From the NCBI GenBank assembly GCA_963782415.1, contig CAWAJT010000007.1:1-64000 (forward strand): a DNA stretch of 64,000 nucleotides, given 5' to 3'. Below the pieces are notes generated by a model. The model ran no database searches and had not been told where the DNA came from. It worked only from the letters and a program-made list of their open reading frames with translations. A program made the position numbers and the translations under genes. Shown piece after piece: positions 35,780 through 44,754 of the stretch. The DNA is from Bog-473 sp963782415. GTDB taxonomy: Bacteria > Actinomycetota > Acidimicrobiia > Acidimicrobiales > RAAP-2. Position 1 is the first letter of the stretch, and each line of letters starts with the position of its first letter.

Positions 35780-36232
35780 TGTGAATTCCTTTCTCCCAGC
35801 CCTCGTACTGCCTTCGTGCATGTCATCACCGCCCATGGTGTTTGCACAATTTTCGATGAGGCCTTACACAATTCTCTAAACCTTCGGGAGAATGCTGACT
35901 CTGCGCTCAAAGCTGAAATAGAGCCGGTTGGCCCCATCTGGGCACAACAATCGGACAACTACCCGACAACCAGCAACGCTTCCAAAGCCGCCCGCCAAAA
36001 GGTTGTCACGCCATTTGCAACTTACAGCTTTTCGCGCCTGTCCTGCTGGGGGAGCGCACTCGTGCGGCGGGGGCCATGATGAAGCTTGGGTCTCGGCCGA
36101 GTCAGATCGAGTTGGCGACGTATTCGATTTCCTGACAACTGACGCCGGTGTCAGCTCGGAAGCTCGTTGCCCTCGAGGCAGCCAACCGAACGTTTGAACT
36201 TCAAACCAAGCCCCGGACCACCGCGCCGTCGT
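35780..36232. other. 453-base intergenic region
   Basis: Upstream region of the repeat gene and downstream of the transporter. Slightly lower GC between 35840 and 36010 and no credible gene; the promoter of the gene starting at 35779 should lie here but no clear boxes were identified. Confidence 0.4.
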
Positions 36233-37729
36233 TCAGGTGGCGACGCCGACCTGCGCTTGGTCTCCGGTCGAAACCTCGCTCGGTCCGGCGGAGATGAAGA
36301 CGGCGCTCACGACCGCTCCGAGCGCGAGCAGCCCCGCTCCGACACCGAAGGCGACGGCGAATCCGTGCACGACGCCGGCCTGGGACTCCGCCACGCCATG
36401 AGAGAGGATGTAAGTCGCGGTGGCGGTGGCGGCGAGGGTGTTCAGCAGGGCAGTCCCGAGTGAGCCGCCGATCTGCTGCGTGGTGTTGACGAGGGCGCTT
36501 GCCACCCCGGCGTCCCGATCGTGCACTCGAATGAGGGCAGTGCTGCTGAACGCCGGAAATGCCAGCCCGAGACCCACGCTCATCAGGATCTCCTGTGGGG
36601 CGACATGGGTCCAGAAGTCACTGTGCACGCCTATCTGCGTCAGCCAAGCCAATCCGCCGGCGGCGACGAGGAGCCCCAGCGTCATCGGGATGCGAGGTCC
36701 GATCCTCGGGACGAGGCCCGTCGAGGCCCCGGCGGCGAGGATGATCCCGAACGCGAACGGAAGGAAGGCGAGGCCCGCTTTGAGCGCTGAGTAGTGCAGG
36801 ACGCTCTGCAGGTAATAGCTCAGGAACACGAACATGGCGAAGAGGCCGGCACCGGTGAGCAGTGAGGCGAGGAACGCACCGCCTCGGTTGCGGTCGAGCA
36901 CCACCCGCAAGGGGAGGAGGGGATGACTGGTCCTCGTCTCGAGGAACACGAAGGCCGCCAGGAGCAACGCCGCGGCGACCAGCAGGGCAATCGTGATCGT
37001 TGCTCCCCAGCCGTCACTCTCTGCTTTGGTGAAGCCGTACACGAGGCTAACCAGGCCGAGCGTCGAGAGAACGGCTCCGGGCACGTCGTACCTGGTCGAG
37101 CCCTCAGCCCGGCTTTCGTGCACGACCAACACGGCCCCGATGGAGGCCAGGACCGCGATCGGGACGTTGACGAGGAGGCACCAGCGCCACGACACGTACT
37201 GCGTGAGCACGCCGCCCAGCAGGACGCCGATGGCTCCACCCGCACCCGAGACGGCCCCGTAGGCGCCGAACGCCTGGGCCCGTTCCTTGGCGTCGTGTTG
37301 GAAGGTGATGGTCAGGATGGAGAGCGCGGCGGGCGCCATGAGTGCCGCGAACCCACCCTGGAGGGCGCGCGCGGCGAAGAGCATGGCTTGGTCGACCGCG
37401 AGTCCGCCGAGCGCCGATGCGCCGGCGAAGCCGAGCAGGCCGACGACGAACATCCGTTTGCGTCCTGAGAAGTCGGCGATTCGCCCGCCGAGGAGCAGGA
37501 ATCCGCCGAAGGCAAGCGTGTACGCCGTGATGACCCACTGTCGGTTGGCGGTGGAGATGTGGAGCGCGCGCTGCGCCGAGGGGAGGGCGATCGTCACGAT
37601 GGAGGCATCGAGGACGATCATCAGCTGCGCGACGATCACCACGGCGAGAATTCCCCATCGCCTGGGGTCTGGGCCTGTCTCGCCGATCACGCGCGGAGGC
37701 GATGCGGACACGACGTCATTGGACTCCAC
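36233..37729 (-). CDS. MFS drug efflux transporter, DHA2 (EmrB/QacA) family
   Basis: GTG 37729 (VESNDVVSASPP) preceded by GGAAGAGAG; the frame is open to 37954 but the extra 75 codons look non-coding. 498 residues with 14 predicted helices. Motif A GGRIADFSGRKRMFVVGLLG after helix 2; motif D1 LDASIVTIALPSAQR in helix 1; antiporter motif C GAVSGAGGAIGVLLGG in helix 5. Proton-driven export of hydrophobic drugs. Divergent from the SRPBCC gene. Confidence 0.9.
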   Translation of the reverse strand: MESNDVVSASPPRVIGETGPDPRRWGILAVVIVAQLMIVLDASIVTIALPSAQRALHISTANRQWVITAYTLAFGGFLLLGGRIADFSGRKRMFVVGLLGFAGASALGGLAVDQAMLFAARALQGGFAALMAPAALSILTITFQHDAKERAQAFGAYGAVSGAGGAIGVLLGGVLTQYVSWRWCLLVNVPIAVLASIGAVLVVHESRAEGSTRYDVPGAVLSTLGLVSLVYGFTKAESDGWGATITIALLVAAALLLAAFVFLETRTSHPLLPLRVVLDRNRGGAFLASLLTGAGLFAMFVFLSYYLQSVLHYSALKAGLAFLPFAFGIILAAGASTGLVPRIGPRIPMTLGLLVAAGGLAWLTQIGVHSDFWTHVAPQEILMSVGLGLAFPAFSSTALIRVHDRDAGVASALVNTTQQIGGSLGTALLNTLAATATATYILSHGVAESQAGVVHGFAVAFGVGAGLLALGAVVSAVFISAGPSEVSTGDQAQVGVAT

Positions 37730-37913
37730 GGTGTCTCTCTTCCGTTCGCCCGATTTGCGGGCGCCTAGGGGGTCGCTCGGGAAGCTAGCGGGAACCAGGT
37801 CGATCCCGCGCGGTGCACGGTAGCGAGTGGGTGTGTCACCAGCGCTGGGCGCCGGTCGGGCGCCGGTCGGGCCAAGTCGACGCCCCTCGACCACCTGTAG
37901 TGAAATCTGACGC

Positions 37914-38372
37914 ATGACGAAGAGGATCGAGGTTTCCCGAGACATTGCCGCCACACCCGAGACGGTTTACGCAACCATTTCCGATGTGACCCGGATGGGG
38001 GAATGGTCCGAGGAGTGCCATTCGTGCGCGTGGCATGAGGGCTACGACGGTCCGGTCATCGGTGCCACCTTTGACGGTCACAACCGGAATGGTTCGCTTG
38101 AATGGACGACGCAAGGCAAGGTGATCGAAGCCGAGGTTGGTCGTGCGTTCGCGTTCGAGTGCTCAATGATGGACTTTCACTATGCGACGTGGGGCTACCG
38201 CATTGAGCCCATCGCATCGGGGAGCCGTGTCACCGAATGGACCGAGGACCTGCGACCCGAGTCGGTGATGGAGTTCAGCAAGAAGATGTCGGGTGTCGAT
38301 GACCGATCGGAGCGAAACCGCACAACCATGGGCACAACCCTGGCGCGCCTGGCTGAGGACCTCGAGCGTTAG
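37914..38372 (+). CDS. SRPBCC (polyketide cyclase/START-like) protein
   Basis: 152 residues: IEVSRDIAATPETVYATISD, TRMGEWSEECHSCAWHEG, GATFDGHNRNG and YRIEPIASGSRVTEWTEDL, the helix-grip fold of SRPBCC proteins that bind hydrophobic ligands. Actinobacterial members of this type are common and mostly uncharacterised. Divergent from the efflux pump, which might share its ligand. Confidence 0.85.
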   Translation: MTKRIEVSRDIAATPETVYATISDVTRMGEWSEECHSCAWHEGYDGPVIGATFDGHNRNGSLEWTTQGKVIEAEVGRAFAFECSMMDFHYATWGYRIEPIASGSRVTEWTEDLRPESVMEFSKKMSGVDDRSERNRTTMGTTLARLAEDLER

Positions 38373-38861
38373 TCGGCCCCTCTGGTCGGATCCGTCGGAT
38401 GGGCTGACCCACCGCCCTTGGTGATCAGTCCAGCTCCCGACGACTGCCTTCTCCGCGTGCCCCTGAAGAGACACCCGGACTCAGCGCCCAAGACGCCGTC
38501 GCGGAACTGCGGGAACGCGTCGCTGGGCATTGGTGCGGACTCTCGGTCTGCGTCCCAGCGCAGGAAGGCCGTGACGCTATCGTCGCTCGGCGTCGCAACT
38601 CCTCGACGACGGCGCCGAACTCGGCGCCGAGTGCTGCGCCGGCGCACATCAGGCAGAGCTCGCGTTGACGTACCGCGTCGCCCGTCCCGGCGGCCCGGGG
38701 GCGTCCCCTCGACCCGCTCGAGCGCGAGGAGCTGCACGGACGAGATCGCGACGCGTCACCCGTTCGCGCGCAGGTTCGACCGCGACGATCTCATCGTCGA
38801 CCACGACGCCTGCCCTGATCGGCATCTCAGCGGCGTCCGGGCCAATCCGCTTCACGGTCAT
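38369..38861 (-). other. possible decayed minus-strand gene in a 797-base gap
   Basis: Between 38373 and 39169 no clean gene exists. On the minus strand MTVKRIGPDAAEMPIRAGVV (from 38861) and DDSVTAFLRWDADRESAP (about 38590-38540) look coding but are in different frames. They may be remains of one gene or a gene with several sequence errors. Confidence 0.25.
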
Positions 38862-38930
38862 TACTTCGCGGTCGCACTCGCATGGAGCGGTCGTCGTGGT
38901 GCACGAGCCCACTGTTGTCAGTTCTGTGGC

Positions 38931-38980
38931 CGCCCTGGGCGGCCCTGGGCGGTCCTAGGCGGCCCAGGGCGGCTCTGCGG
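38931..38980. repeat. 10-bp tandem repeat, five units
   Basis: Five consecutive decamers near GGCCCTGGGC (38931, 38941, 38951, 38961, 38971); the outer units also form an inverted pair GCCCTGGGC/GCCCAGGGC able to fold into a hairpin. Confidence 0.6.
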
Positions 38981-39169
38981 TGACTCTGGGGCGCCCCTCG
39001 GCCCGGCCCACACCTCACTCACGCCCGATGCTGTGAGAGCGTCTCGATTCGTGCCTGAGTCCTCTGTGGACGAGCGGTGACACCCGCTCGAACGAGGACG
39101 TTGCCAGGCAGGATGCACACGTCCCGCGATTGCGCGTCGCACGAAGTCCGATAAAACTGCACGTCAATC

Positions 39170-40270
39170 GTGAACGGTGCAGAGGAACGCCCCACGACGA
39201 AGCCAGGTTTTTGGTGCCGCATGCAGAGGCTCGCCGTTGTTGGGGCGGGTACGGTCGGCCTGTCGTTCGTGTCCACGATCACCTCGTCGGTGGTCGTGCC
39301 TCCGCGACCCGTCGCGGCCGATCAGGTGTCCGGCCTGCAGGCGCAGGCGACGCAGATCTCCCGCGACCTGGTGCTCGAGCAACTCCAGATTGGTTCGTAC
39401 CAGCAGCAGTACGAGGTCGACACGGTCAAGGTCCAGAACGACGAGGCGGCGATCAGCGCCAGCAAGGATCAGATCCGGGCCGACATCGATCGCGTGCAGC
39501 GCGACCGCCGGCGACTCCAGTCGGAATCGGTGGCCGCCTACGTCAACTTGGACCCGGAGATCAACGGCGGCGCGTCGCTGTTCGACAACCGGAAGGAGAC
39601 GTTGTCGAAGACGGTCTACGAGGAAGTGGTGAGTGGCGACATCGCGTTGACCATCGACTCTGTCCGTTTGGACGAGAAGAGCGTGCAGGCCCGCCGGGCA
39701 ACCCTCCAACAACAGGTTGCGCAAGAGCAGGCGACGACGAACCAGGAGGCATCACTGCTGCAGTCCGCCAACCAGACCAAGGCGCAGCTCGCATCGAAGC
39801 AGGCGCAGGTCACCGGACAGCTCGCCGCCGCGGTGGCCCAGCAACAAGCAGCGCAAGCGGCCGCCGCGGCAGGCGCGGTGCAGGCGGCGCAGGCCAAGGC
39901 GGCCGCCGCGGCCGCCAAATCGGCCGCAGCGCAGTTGCCGGTGCGGGGCGCCCCGGTGCCCCCCGTGCCCCAGGGAACACCAGGGACACCCGTCGGTGCG
40001 TCTGCGGGGGACCCGACGCTGCCCCGGTTCCTCCAGTGCGTGCTCCGGGTCGAGTCGGGCGGGAACTACGGTGCCGTGTCGCCCGATGGCCTCTACATGG
40101 GCGGGTTCCAGTTCAGCCAGCCGACCTGGAACCAAGCGGCCCAACTGGCCGGGATGCCGCAACTGGTCGGCGTGCCCCCGAACCAGGCGACGCCGGCCGA
40201 GCAGGACGACCTCGCCATTGCGCTCTACCAGGCCGACGGCGAGCAGCCGTGGAACGATTCTTGCCGCTGA
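39170..40270 (+). CDS. secreted coiled-coil protein with Rpf/transglycosylase-like domain
   Basis: GTG 39170; 366 residues. Signal segment (LAVVGAGTVGLSFVSTITSS), then a long coiled coil (about 50-230: GLQAQATQISRDLVLEQLQI, Gln/Ala-rich to AQAAAAAGAV) like the N-terminus of PcsB/RipA-type cell-wall hydrolases, a Pro-rich linker, and a C-terminal resuscitation-promoting-factor-like domain: FLQCVLRVESGGNYGAVSPD with catalytic Glu, GGFQFSQPTWNQAA, and ALYQADGEQPWNDSC (disulfide partner). Cleaves peptidoglycan during growth or division. Confidence 0.85.
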   Translation: MNGAEERPTTKPGFWCRMQRLAVVGAGTVGLSFVSTITSSVVVPPRPVAADQVSGLQAQATQISRDLVLEQLQIGSYQQQYEVDTVKVQNDEAAISASKDQIRADIDRVQRDRRRLQSESVAAYVNLDPEINGGASLFDNRKETLSKTVYEEVVSGDIALTIDSVRLDEKSVQARRATLQQQVAQEQATTNQEASLLQSANQTKAQLASKQAQVTGQLAAAVAQQQAAQAAAAAGAVQAAQAKAAAAAAKSAAAQLPVRGAPVPPVPQGTPGTPVGASAGDPTLPRFLQCVLRVESGGNYGAVSPDGLYMGGFQFSQPTWNQAAQLAGMPQLVGVPPNQATPAEQDDLAIALYQADGEQPWNDSCR

Positions 40271-40353
40271 GCTGACGGACCGCCTCGGCGCCCCCCGACG
40301 CCCATCGCGGCGTCCCATAGGATCACCTGCGATTCGAGGACTGGGGGAGTCGT

Positions 40354-40779
40354 GTGACGCGTACCGACGAAAATCGTCAATTGATTGAAGGTTTCTGGGA
40401 CGAGCTCTATCGGCAGGACTTTGCGGCCATGGGGGCGCGCTTCCACCCCCAGGGTGAGTACACGGACATTGTGACGCCGGACGACGATGTCGCCCGAGGT
40501 CCCGCCGAAATCACTGCCCGCCTTCGGCTCGCGTTCGACAAACTGTCGAAGCTCTACGACGTGCGGCGGCATCTCGTCGCCGGCGAAGAGGCGGTCATGA
40601 CCGAGCACGTCGAGCACTGGGAGTGGCCGACGGGGGAATCCATGGCACTCGACGTCGCGTCGGTACACGAGATCCGAGACGGGAGGATCGTCCGGTGGTG
40701 GGACTACTGGGACATGAACGTGCTCACCGCCGCGGCACCGCAGTGGTGGTTCGAACACGTGCTCCAGGGTTGGAGATAG
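40354..40779 (+). CDS. SnoaL/NTF2-like protein
   Basis: GTG 40354, 141 residues: ENRQLIEGFWDELYRQDFAA, YTDIVTPDDDVARG, VMTEHVEHWEWPTGE and IRDGRIVRWWDYWDM, the cone-shaped NTF2 fold of SnoaL and limonene-epoxide-hydrolase relatives. Conserved acids and Trp in the pocket suggest an enzyme or ligand binder acting on steroids or polyketides; substrate unknown. Confidence 0.85.
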   Translation: MTRTDENRQLIEGFWDELYRQDFAAMGARFHPQGEYTDIVTPDDDVARGPAEITARLRLAFDKLSKLYDVRRHLVAGEEAVMTEHVEHWEWPTGESMALDVASVHEIRDGRIVRWWDYWDMNVLTAAAPQWWFEHVLQGWR

Positions 40780-40890
40780 GTCGCTCGGCGGCGGCTCTCC
40801 GCCACGCAACGCACGGACAACGGCGCTGCACCGGGTCTGTGGGCGGACCGACAACACCAGTGTCGACGTTCATCGTGGAGGTAGGGGCCG

Positions 40891-41199
40891 ATGCCGGACA
40901 GGAATCTTGATTTCGAATTCGAGGTCGGGGAGACCGAGCGCCACAACGTGGCGTTCCACTTCGATCAGCTGCTGGGGCCGTTGCGGATCTCGGTCGACGG
41001 CAAGCCTGTGGTCCGCAAGTTCAAGATCTTCAACTTCAAGCGCGTCGAGCGCTATGAGTTCTCCGTCGGCTCGAGTGAGCCGCACCAGGTGCGGATCGAG
41101 AAGGACAAGAAGGCGATCGTGGGCGGCTTCCGAGCCCAGGAGTGCGTGACCTACGTGGACGGCCACGAGGTCGGCCGCTTCACCAACGCCGCCGCCTAG
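40891..41199 (+). CDS. conserved small beta-rich protein
   Basis: 102 residues, all-beta: LDFEFEVGETERHNVAFHFD, PLRISVDGKPVVRKFKIF, VERYEFSVGSSEPHQVRIEK, ending GRFTNAAA. Conserved, uncharacterised actinobacterial type. GGAGG (40876-40880) lies ten bases before the start. Confidence 0.75.
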   Translation: MPDRNLDFEFEVGETERHNVAFHFDQLLGPLRISVDGKPVVRKFKIFNFKRVERYEFSVGSSEPHQVRIEKDKKAIVGGFRAQECVTYVDGHEVGRFTNAAA

Positions 41200-41209
41200 C
41201 CGCGCCGCG

Positions 41210-41983
41210 TCAGCGACCGGTCCAGACCGGAGGCCGCTTCTCCAAGAACGCAGCGACACCCTCTCGGGCGTCCGCTGACCTGGTCGCCGCGTCCAGGGCC
41301 TGGCCGGTGTGCTGCCAGCCCAGCTCGTCACCCGTGCCCACGATGTCGTTGACGGCGGCCAGGCTTGCCTGCACCGAGACGGGTGCGTTGGCGCAGAGCT
41401 CCTGGGCCAGGGCGACTGCCTCGTCGAGCGCGTCGCCCGGCGCCGTGAGGGCGTTGACGAAGCCGACCTCGTAGGCCCGGGCCGCATCGATCGGCCGACC
41501 CGTCAGGACGAGCTGCCTGGCCACGTTGAGCGGCAGGGCCCGCGGCGCCCGGAACAGGCCCGCACAGGTGGCGACGACGCCGATGCTGACCTCGGGGAGA
41601 CCGAAGCGGGCGGTCTGCGAGGCCACCACGAGGTCGCAGGCGAGGACGATCTCGAGGCCGCCCCCGAGGGCCGCCCCCTCCACCGCGGCGATCAGCGGCT
41701 TCGTGCGGCGGCGTCGGATGATGCCGTATTCCCCGCCCCGCGCCGTCAGGTAGTCGCCCCCGGCGGACAGGTCGCTGCCGGCGCTGAAGACGTCGGGACC
41801 GCCGCTCAAGACGCCCGCCCAGAGCTGGTCGTCGTCGTCCAGGATGCTGAGGGCTGCGTCGAGCGCATCCGCCATCGCCCGGTCGATGGCGTTCCGCTTC
41901 GCGGCCCGCTCCATGGCGATGATGAGGACACGGCCGTCCCGGCGCGTGCTGACGCGCCGCTCGACTCCGTCGCTCTGTGGCAT
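41210..41983 (-). CDS. enoyl-CoA hydratase/isomerase (crotonase)
   Basis: 257 residues: VLIIAMERAAKRNAID (CoA contact), FSAGSDLSAGGDY (first oxyanion loop), AAVEGAALGGGLEIVLACDL (second oxyanion GGG and conserved ACDL), GLPEVSIGV. The Glu pair of true hydratases is only partly kept (GLPEVSIG keeps the second). Acts on acyl-CoA in beta-oxidation-like breakdown. Confidence 0.9.
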   Translation of the reverse strand: MPQSDGVERRVSTRRDGRVLIIAMERAAKRNAIDRAMADALDAALSILDDDDQLWAGVLSGGPDVFSAGSDLSAGGDYLTARGGEYGIIRRRRTKPLIAAVEGAALGGGLEIVLACDLVVASQTARFGLPEVSIGVVATCAGLFRAPRALPLNVARQLVLTGRPIDAARAYEVGFVNALTAPGDALDEAVALAQELCANAPVSVQASLAAVNDIVGTGDELGWQHTGQALDAATRSADAREGVAAFLEKRPPVWTGR

Positions 41984-42140
41984 GGAACCCCCCGATCCCT
42001 CGATCCGCTGAACTGGGAAAAAGGCTCAGGTTACCGCCGGCGACCGCCGGCCCCGCCGTCCGCCAGAGGGTCGCTCTGCCCACGGCGATCGGACGGTGCG
42101 ACGCGTGCACGGAGGCGACCAGGTACCTAGCGCCGGGGCC

Positions 42141-44408
42141 TCAGGTTCCTGCCATGGACACAACGGGCTTGTTGAGGTGCTTGCCACCCATGGAGCCGTA
42201 GAAGAGCGCGTTGTAGCTGAAGATGCCACCGTCGGATGCCACGAAGCGGTACCCGGTGCCGCCGCCACTCGCCTCCATGCCGACGATCGGTGCGTTGAGG
42301 CGGATGCTGCCGGTCGAACCGTAGAAGGGGGCGCCGAAGGAGAAGATGCCCCCGTCGGCCGCCACTTCCCAGTACCCGCCGGTCTGCGCATCGGCCGCCA
42401 TCCCGACGACCGGTGAGTTCAAGGGCCGACCACCCATGGAACCGGCGAAGTGGGCATCGCCGTAGCTGAAGATGCCGCCGTCTGAGGCCACCAGCCAGTA
42501 GCCGCGGCCGCTCGGCGTGGCTGCCATGCCGACGATGGGTCGATTCAGGTGGAGGCCGCCGGTGCTGCCGAAGAAGGTGGCGTCGCCGAAGCTGAAGATG
42601 CCGCCGTCGGAGGCCACCAGCCAGTAGCCGCCGCCGTCGGGAGTGACCGCCATGCCGACGATTAGCGCGTTGAGCGGTTTGCCGCCCATGGAGCCGTAGA
42701 ACTGGGCATTGCCGAAGGCGAAGATGCCACCGTCGGAGGCGACCTCCCAGTAGCCACCGCCGTCGTGGGTCATCGCCGACGCCACGACCGGTCGGTTGAG
42801 GTGGATGCTGCCGGTCGAGCCGCAGAACGGGATATTGCCGTAGTTGAAGACGCCGCCGTCCGACGCCGAGAGCAGGTACCCGTTAGGGCCTCCGGCCGGC
42901 GCGTTGCAGGGCACCTGCAGGGTGGGAGCGGGCGTGCCCGCGTCACCGGTCAGCTGCGGATCGTGGTGGAACTGGGGCCACGCTCCGGTCTCGTTCACGC
43001 TGGCTCCACTGGCGCTGGTGTTGTCGATCTCCCAGTGCGCGATGTACCCGGTGTTGCCACTGCCTCCGTAGCCGGCGCCCGTGATGCCGATGTGGCCGTC
43101 CGGGTCGTCGGTGACGAGCGGCGAGTTCTGGAAGCCGAAGTTGGTGCCGAGCGTGTCCACCTGGGCGCCAGACTTACCGTCGAAGATGTCGATGCCGTTC
43201 GTCGTCGGGACGATGACGTCTTGATATCCGCCACCGGTGAGATCGGCGGTCACCGGCGAACCGATCACCTGGCCGCTGGTCGGGGCGGCCCACACCGTGG
43301 CGCCGTTCGTCCCGTTCAGCACGTAGATGGTGCCCGCCTGGGTCCCCTCCACCACGTCGAGCTGCCCGTTGCCGGTCACGTTCGCCAGGGCGGGCGAGTC
43401 AGCCGTGACGCCGTTGAGCTGGGTGCTCCAGGCGAGCCCGCAGCCGGTGTTGAGGGCGAAGACCTTGTTCGTGTCCGACGCGCCCGAGTAGTAGCTCCCG
43501 TCGCCGATGGCGATGCCGACCCCGCCGCCGGCGAGGAACTGCCCGACGGCCGGGGAGGAGCGGTCGATGTTCTGGTTGGTGGTGTACTGGCACACGAGGC
43601 CACCGTTGGGCTGGGGCTGCCCGGCGTTGCCGGCGCTCGAGAGAATGCGGATCACGCCGCCATTGCTGTACGTGGTGTTGTAGGCCAGGCCGGCGCTCGA
43701 GTCGCCCCCGCTGATCAGCTCGTTGTTGCCGTCGGCGTAGAGGTCGGCGACGGCGGCCGTCGAGAACACCGAGTCCGCCTGAAACCACGGGAAGCCGCCG
43801 AGCATGGCGCCGTTGCCCGCCCCGAGCGCGTACGTGTTCTGCCCGAGGGAGCCGGCTTCGACCCCGTAGCCGCCGGCCAGGTTGCCGACGGTGAGCGAGG
43901 CGGCGACGGATGAGTGGGGCGTGGGGTCGGAGCCCGGGTTGGTCTCCTGGACGAACCACTGGTCGCCCCCGTTGTTGGTGATGGCCTGGTAGCCGCCCGT
44001 TGTCGGTGCGGTCACCCCGCCGCTGCCGACGAAGACCGAGTCGGTGCCGCCGGGGGAAATCGGTGCCACCGAGGGCGAGGAGTCCACCGGCGAGCCGGCG
44101 TTGTAGGGCCATCCGCCGACGCCCGATCCGTTGTTGAGGTGGTAGGCGTAGACCTTGCCGGCGCGGTCGCCGACCACGACGGAAGGCTGCCCGTCCAGAT
44201 TGGCCACGTTGGGCGACGACAGGGCGATGGGGCTGCCGCCGTCGGGGAGCGTCGTGCTCCACGTCATGGTGGTGGTGAAGCCGGCTGCGTGGGGTGTCTC
44301 GGCCGCCTGCGCCGCGGGTGCCGCCCCCACCGTGCTCGGCAGCGTCAGGGCGGCGGCGCCAGCCACCAACGTTGCGGAGAGGCTGAGCCTCCGTACGAGA
44401 CGGTTCAC
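42141..44408 (-). CDS. large secreted FG-GAP-like propeller + GYWLV-repeat protein
   Basis: GTG 44408 (VNRLVRRLSLSATL) with AGGAG five bases upstream; the open frame extends to 44639. Signal peptide LVAGAAALTLPSTVGAAPAA. Residues about 45-490: propeller repeats such as SPNVANLDGQPSVVVGDRAG and ALANVTGNGQLDVVEGTQAG with FG-GAP-type Ca loops. About 515-755: six GYWLVASDGGIFSFGDATFF repeats, more regular than in the other two family members. Probably a cell-surface protein. Confidence 0.9.
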   Translation of the reverse strand: MNRLVRRLSLSATLVAGAAALTLPSTVGAAPAAQAAETPHAAGFTTTMTWSTTLPDGGSPIALSSPNVANLDGQPSVVVGDRAGKVYAYHLNNGSGVGGWPYNAGSPVDSSPSVAPISPGGTDSVFVGSGGVTAPTTGGYQAITNNGGDQWFVQETNPGSDPTPHSSVAASLTVGNLAGGYGVEAGSLGQNTYALGAGNGAMLGGFPWFQADSVFSTAAVADLYADGNNELISGGDSSAGLAYNTTYSNGGVIRILSSAGNAGQPQPNGGLVCQYTTNQNIDRSSPAVGQFLAGGGVGIAIGDGSYYSGASDTNKVFALNTGCGLAWSTQLNGVTADSPALANVTGNGQLDVVEGTQAGTIYVLNGTNGATVWAAPTSGQVIGSPVTADLTGGGYQDVIVPTTNGIDIFDGKSGAQVDTLGTNFGFQNSPLVTDDPDGHIGITGAGYGGSGNTGYIAHWEIDNTSASGASVNETGAWPQFHHDPQLTGDAGTPAPTLQVPCNAPAGGPNGYLLSASDGGVFNYGNIPFCGSTGSIHLNRPVVASAMTHDGGGYWEVASDGGIFAFGNAQFYGSMGGKPLNALIVGMAVTPDGGGYWLVASDGGIFSFGDATFFGSTGGLHLNRPIVGMAATPSGRGYWLVASDGGIFSYGDAHFAGSMGGRPLNSPVVGMAADAQTGGYWEVAADGGIFSFGAPFYGSTGSIRLNAPIVGMEASGGGTGYRFVASDGGIFSYNALFYGSMGGKHLNKPVVSMAGT

Positions 44409-44754
44409 GTCACTCCTTCGCGTCCGGTGCGGCAGGTGCCGCCACTCGTCGGCCGCCAACGAAGTCCCTGGGCCGCCACACGAACGTGTACCCGGGTGGA
44501 GAGGATTGACGCCCAACACGGTGACAATCGTCCGGACGGGGCCTCGACTTGAATCGCGGGGGGAGCCAGACCTGGTGTCGGGTCGGGTCTGGCGCCCGCC
44601 GTCGGTGGCCAGAACCAGGGCCGAGCATCCCCGGTACAAGGTTGCACGGGGGGGGTGTGTGAGACGGACGCGGTGGGTATGAAGCCCTGTCGGGAGGCAT
44701 GCCGCCTACCATGCTGCCAGTGATCGGGTCGTCCACGAACGGGTTGGCGGGCTG
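44409..44754. other. 346-base divergent intergenic region
   Basis: Between the repeat gene and the PBP gene. G-rich, with no credible gene or repeat; promoters for both neighbours are expected here but not resolved. Confidence 0.4.

Noticed and set aside
37904..37920. Further copy of the 17-bp palindrome outside the island
   Set aside because: TGAAATCTGACGCATGA has about five mismatches to consensus and overlaps an ordinary start codon; likely chance.
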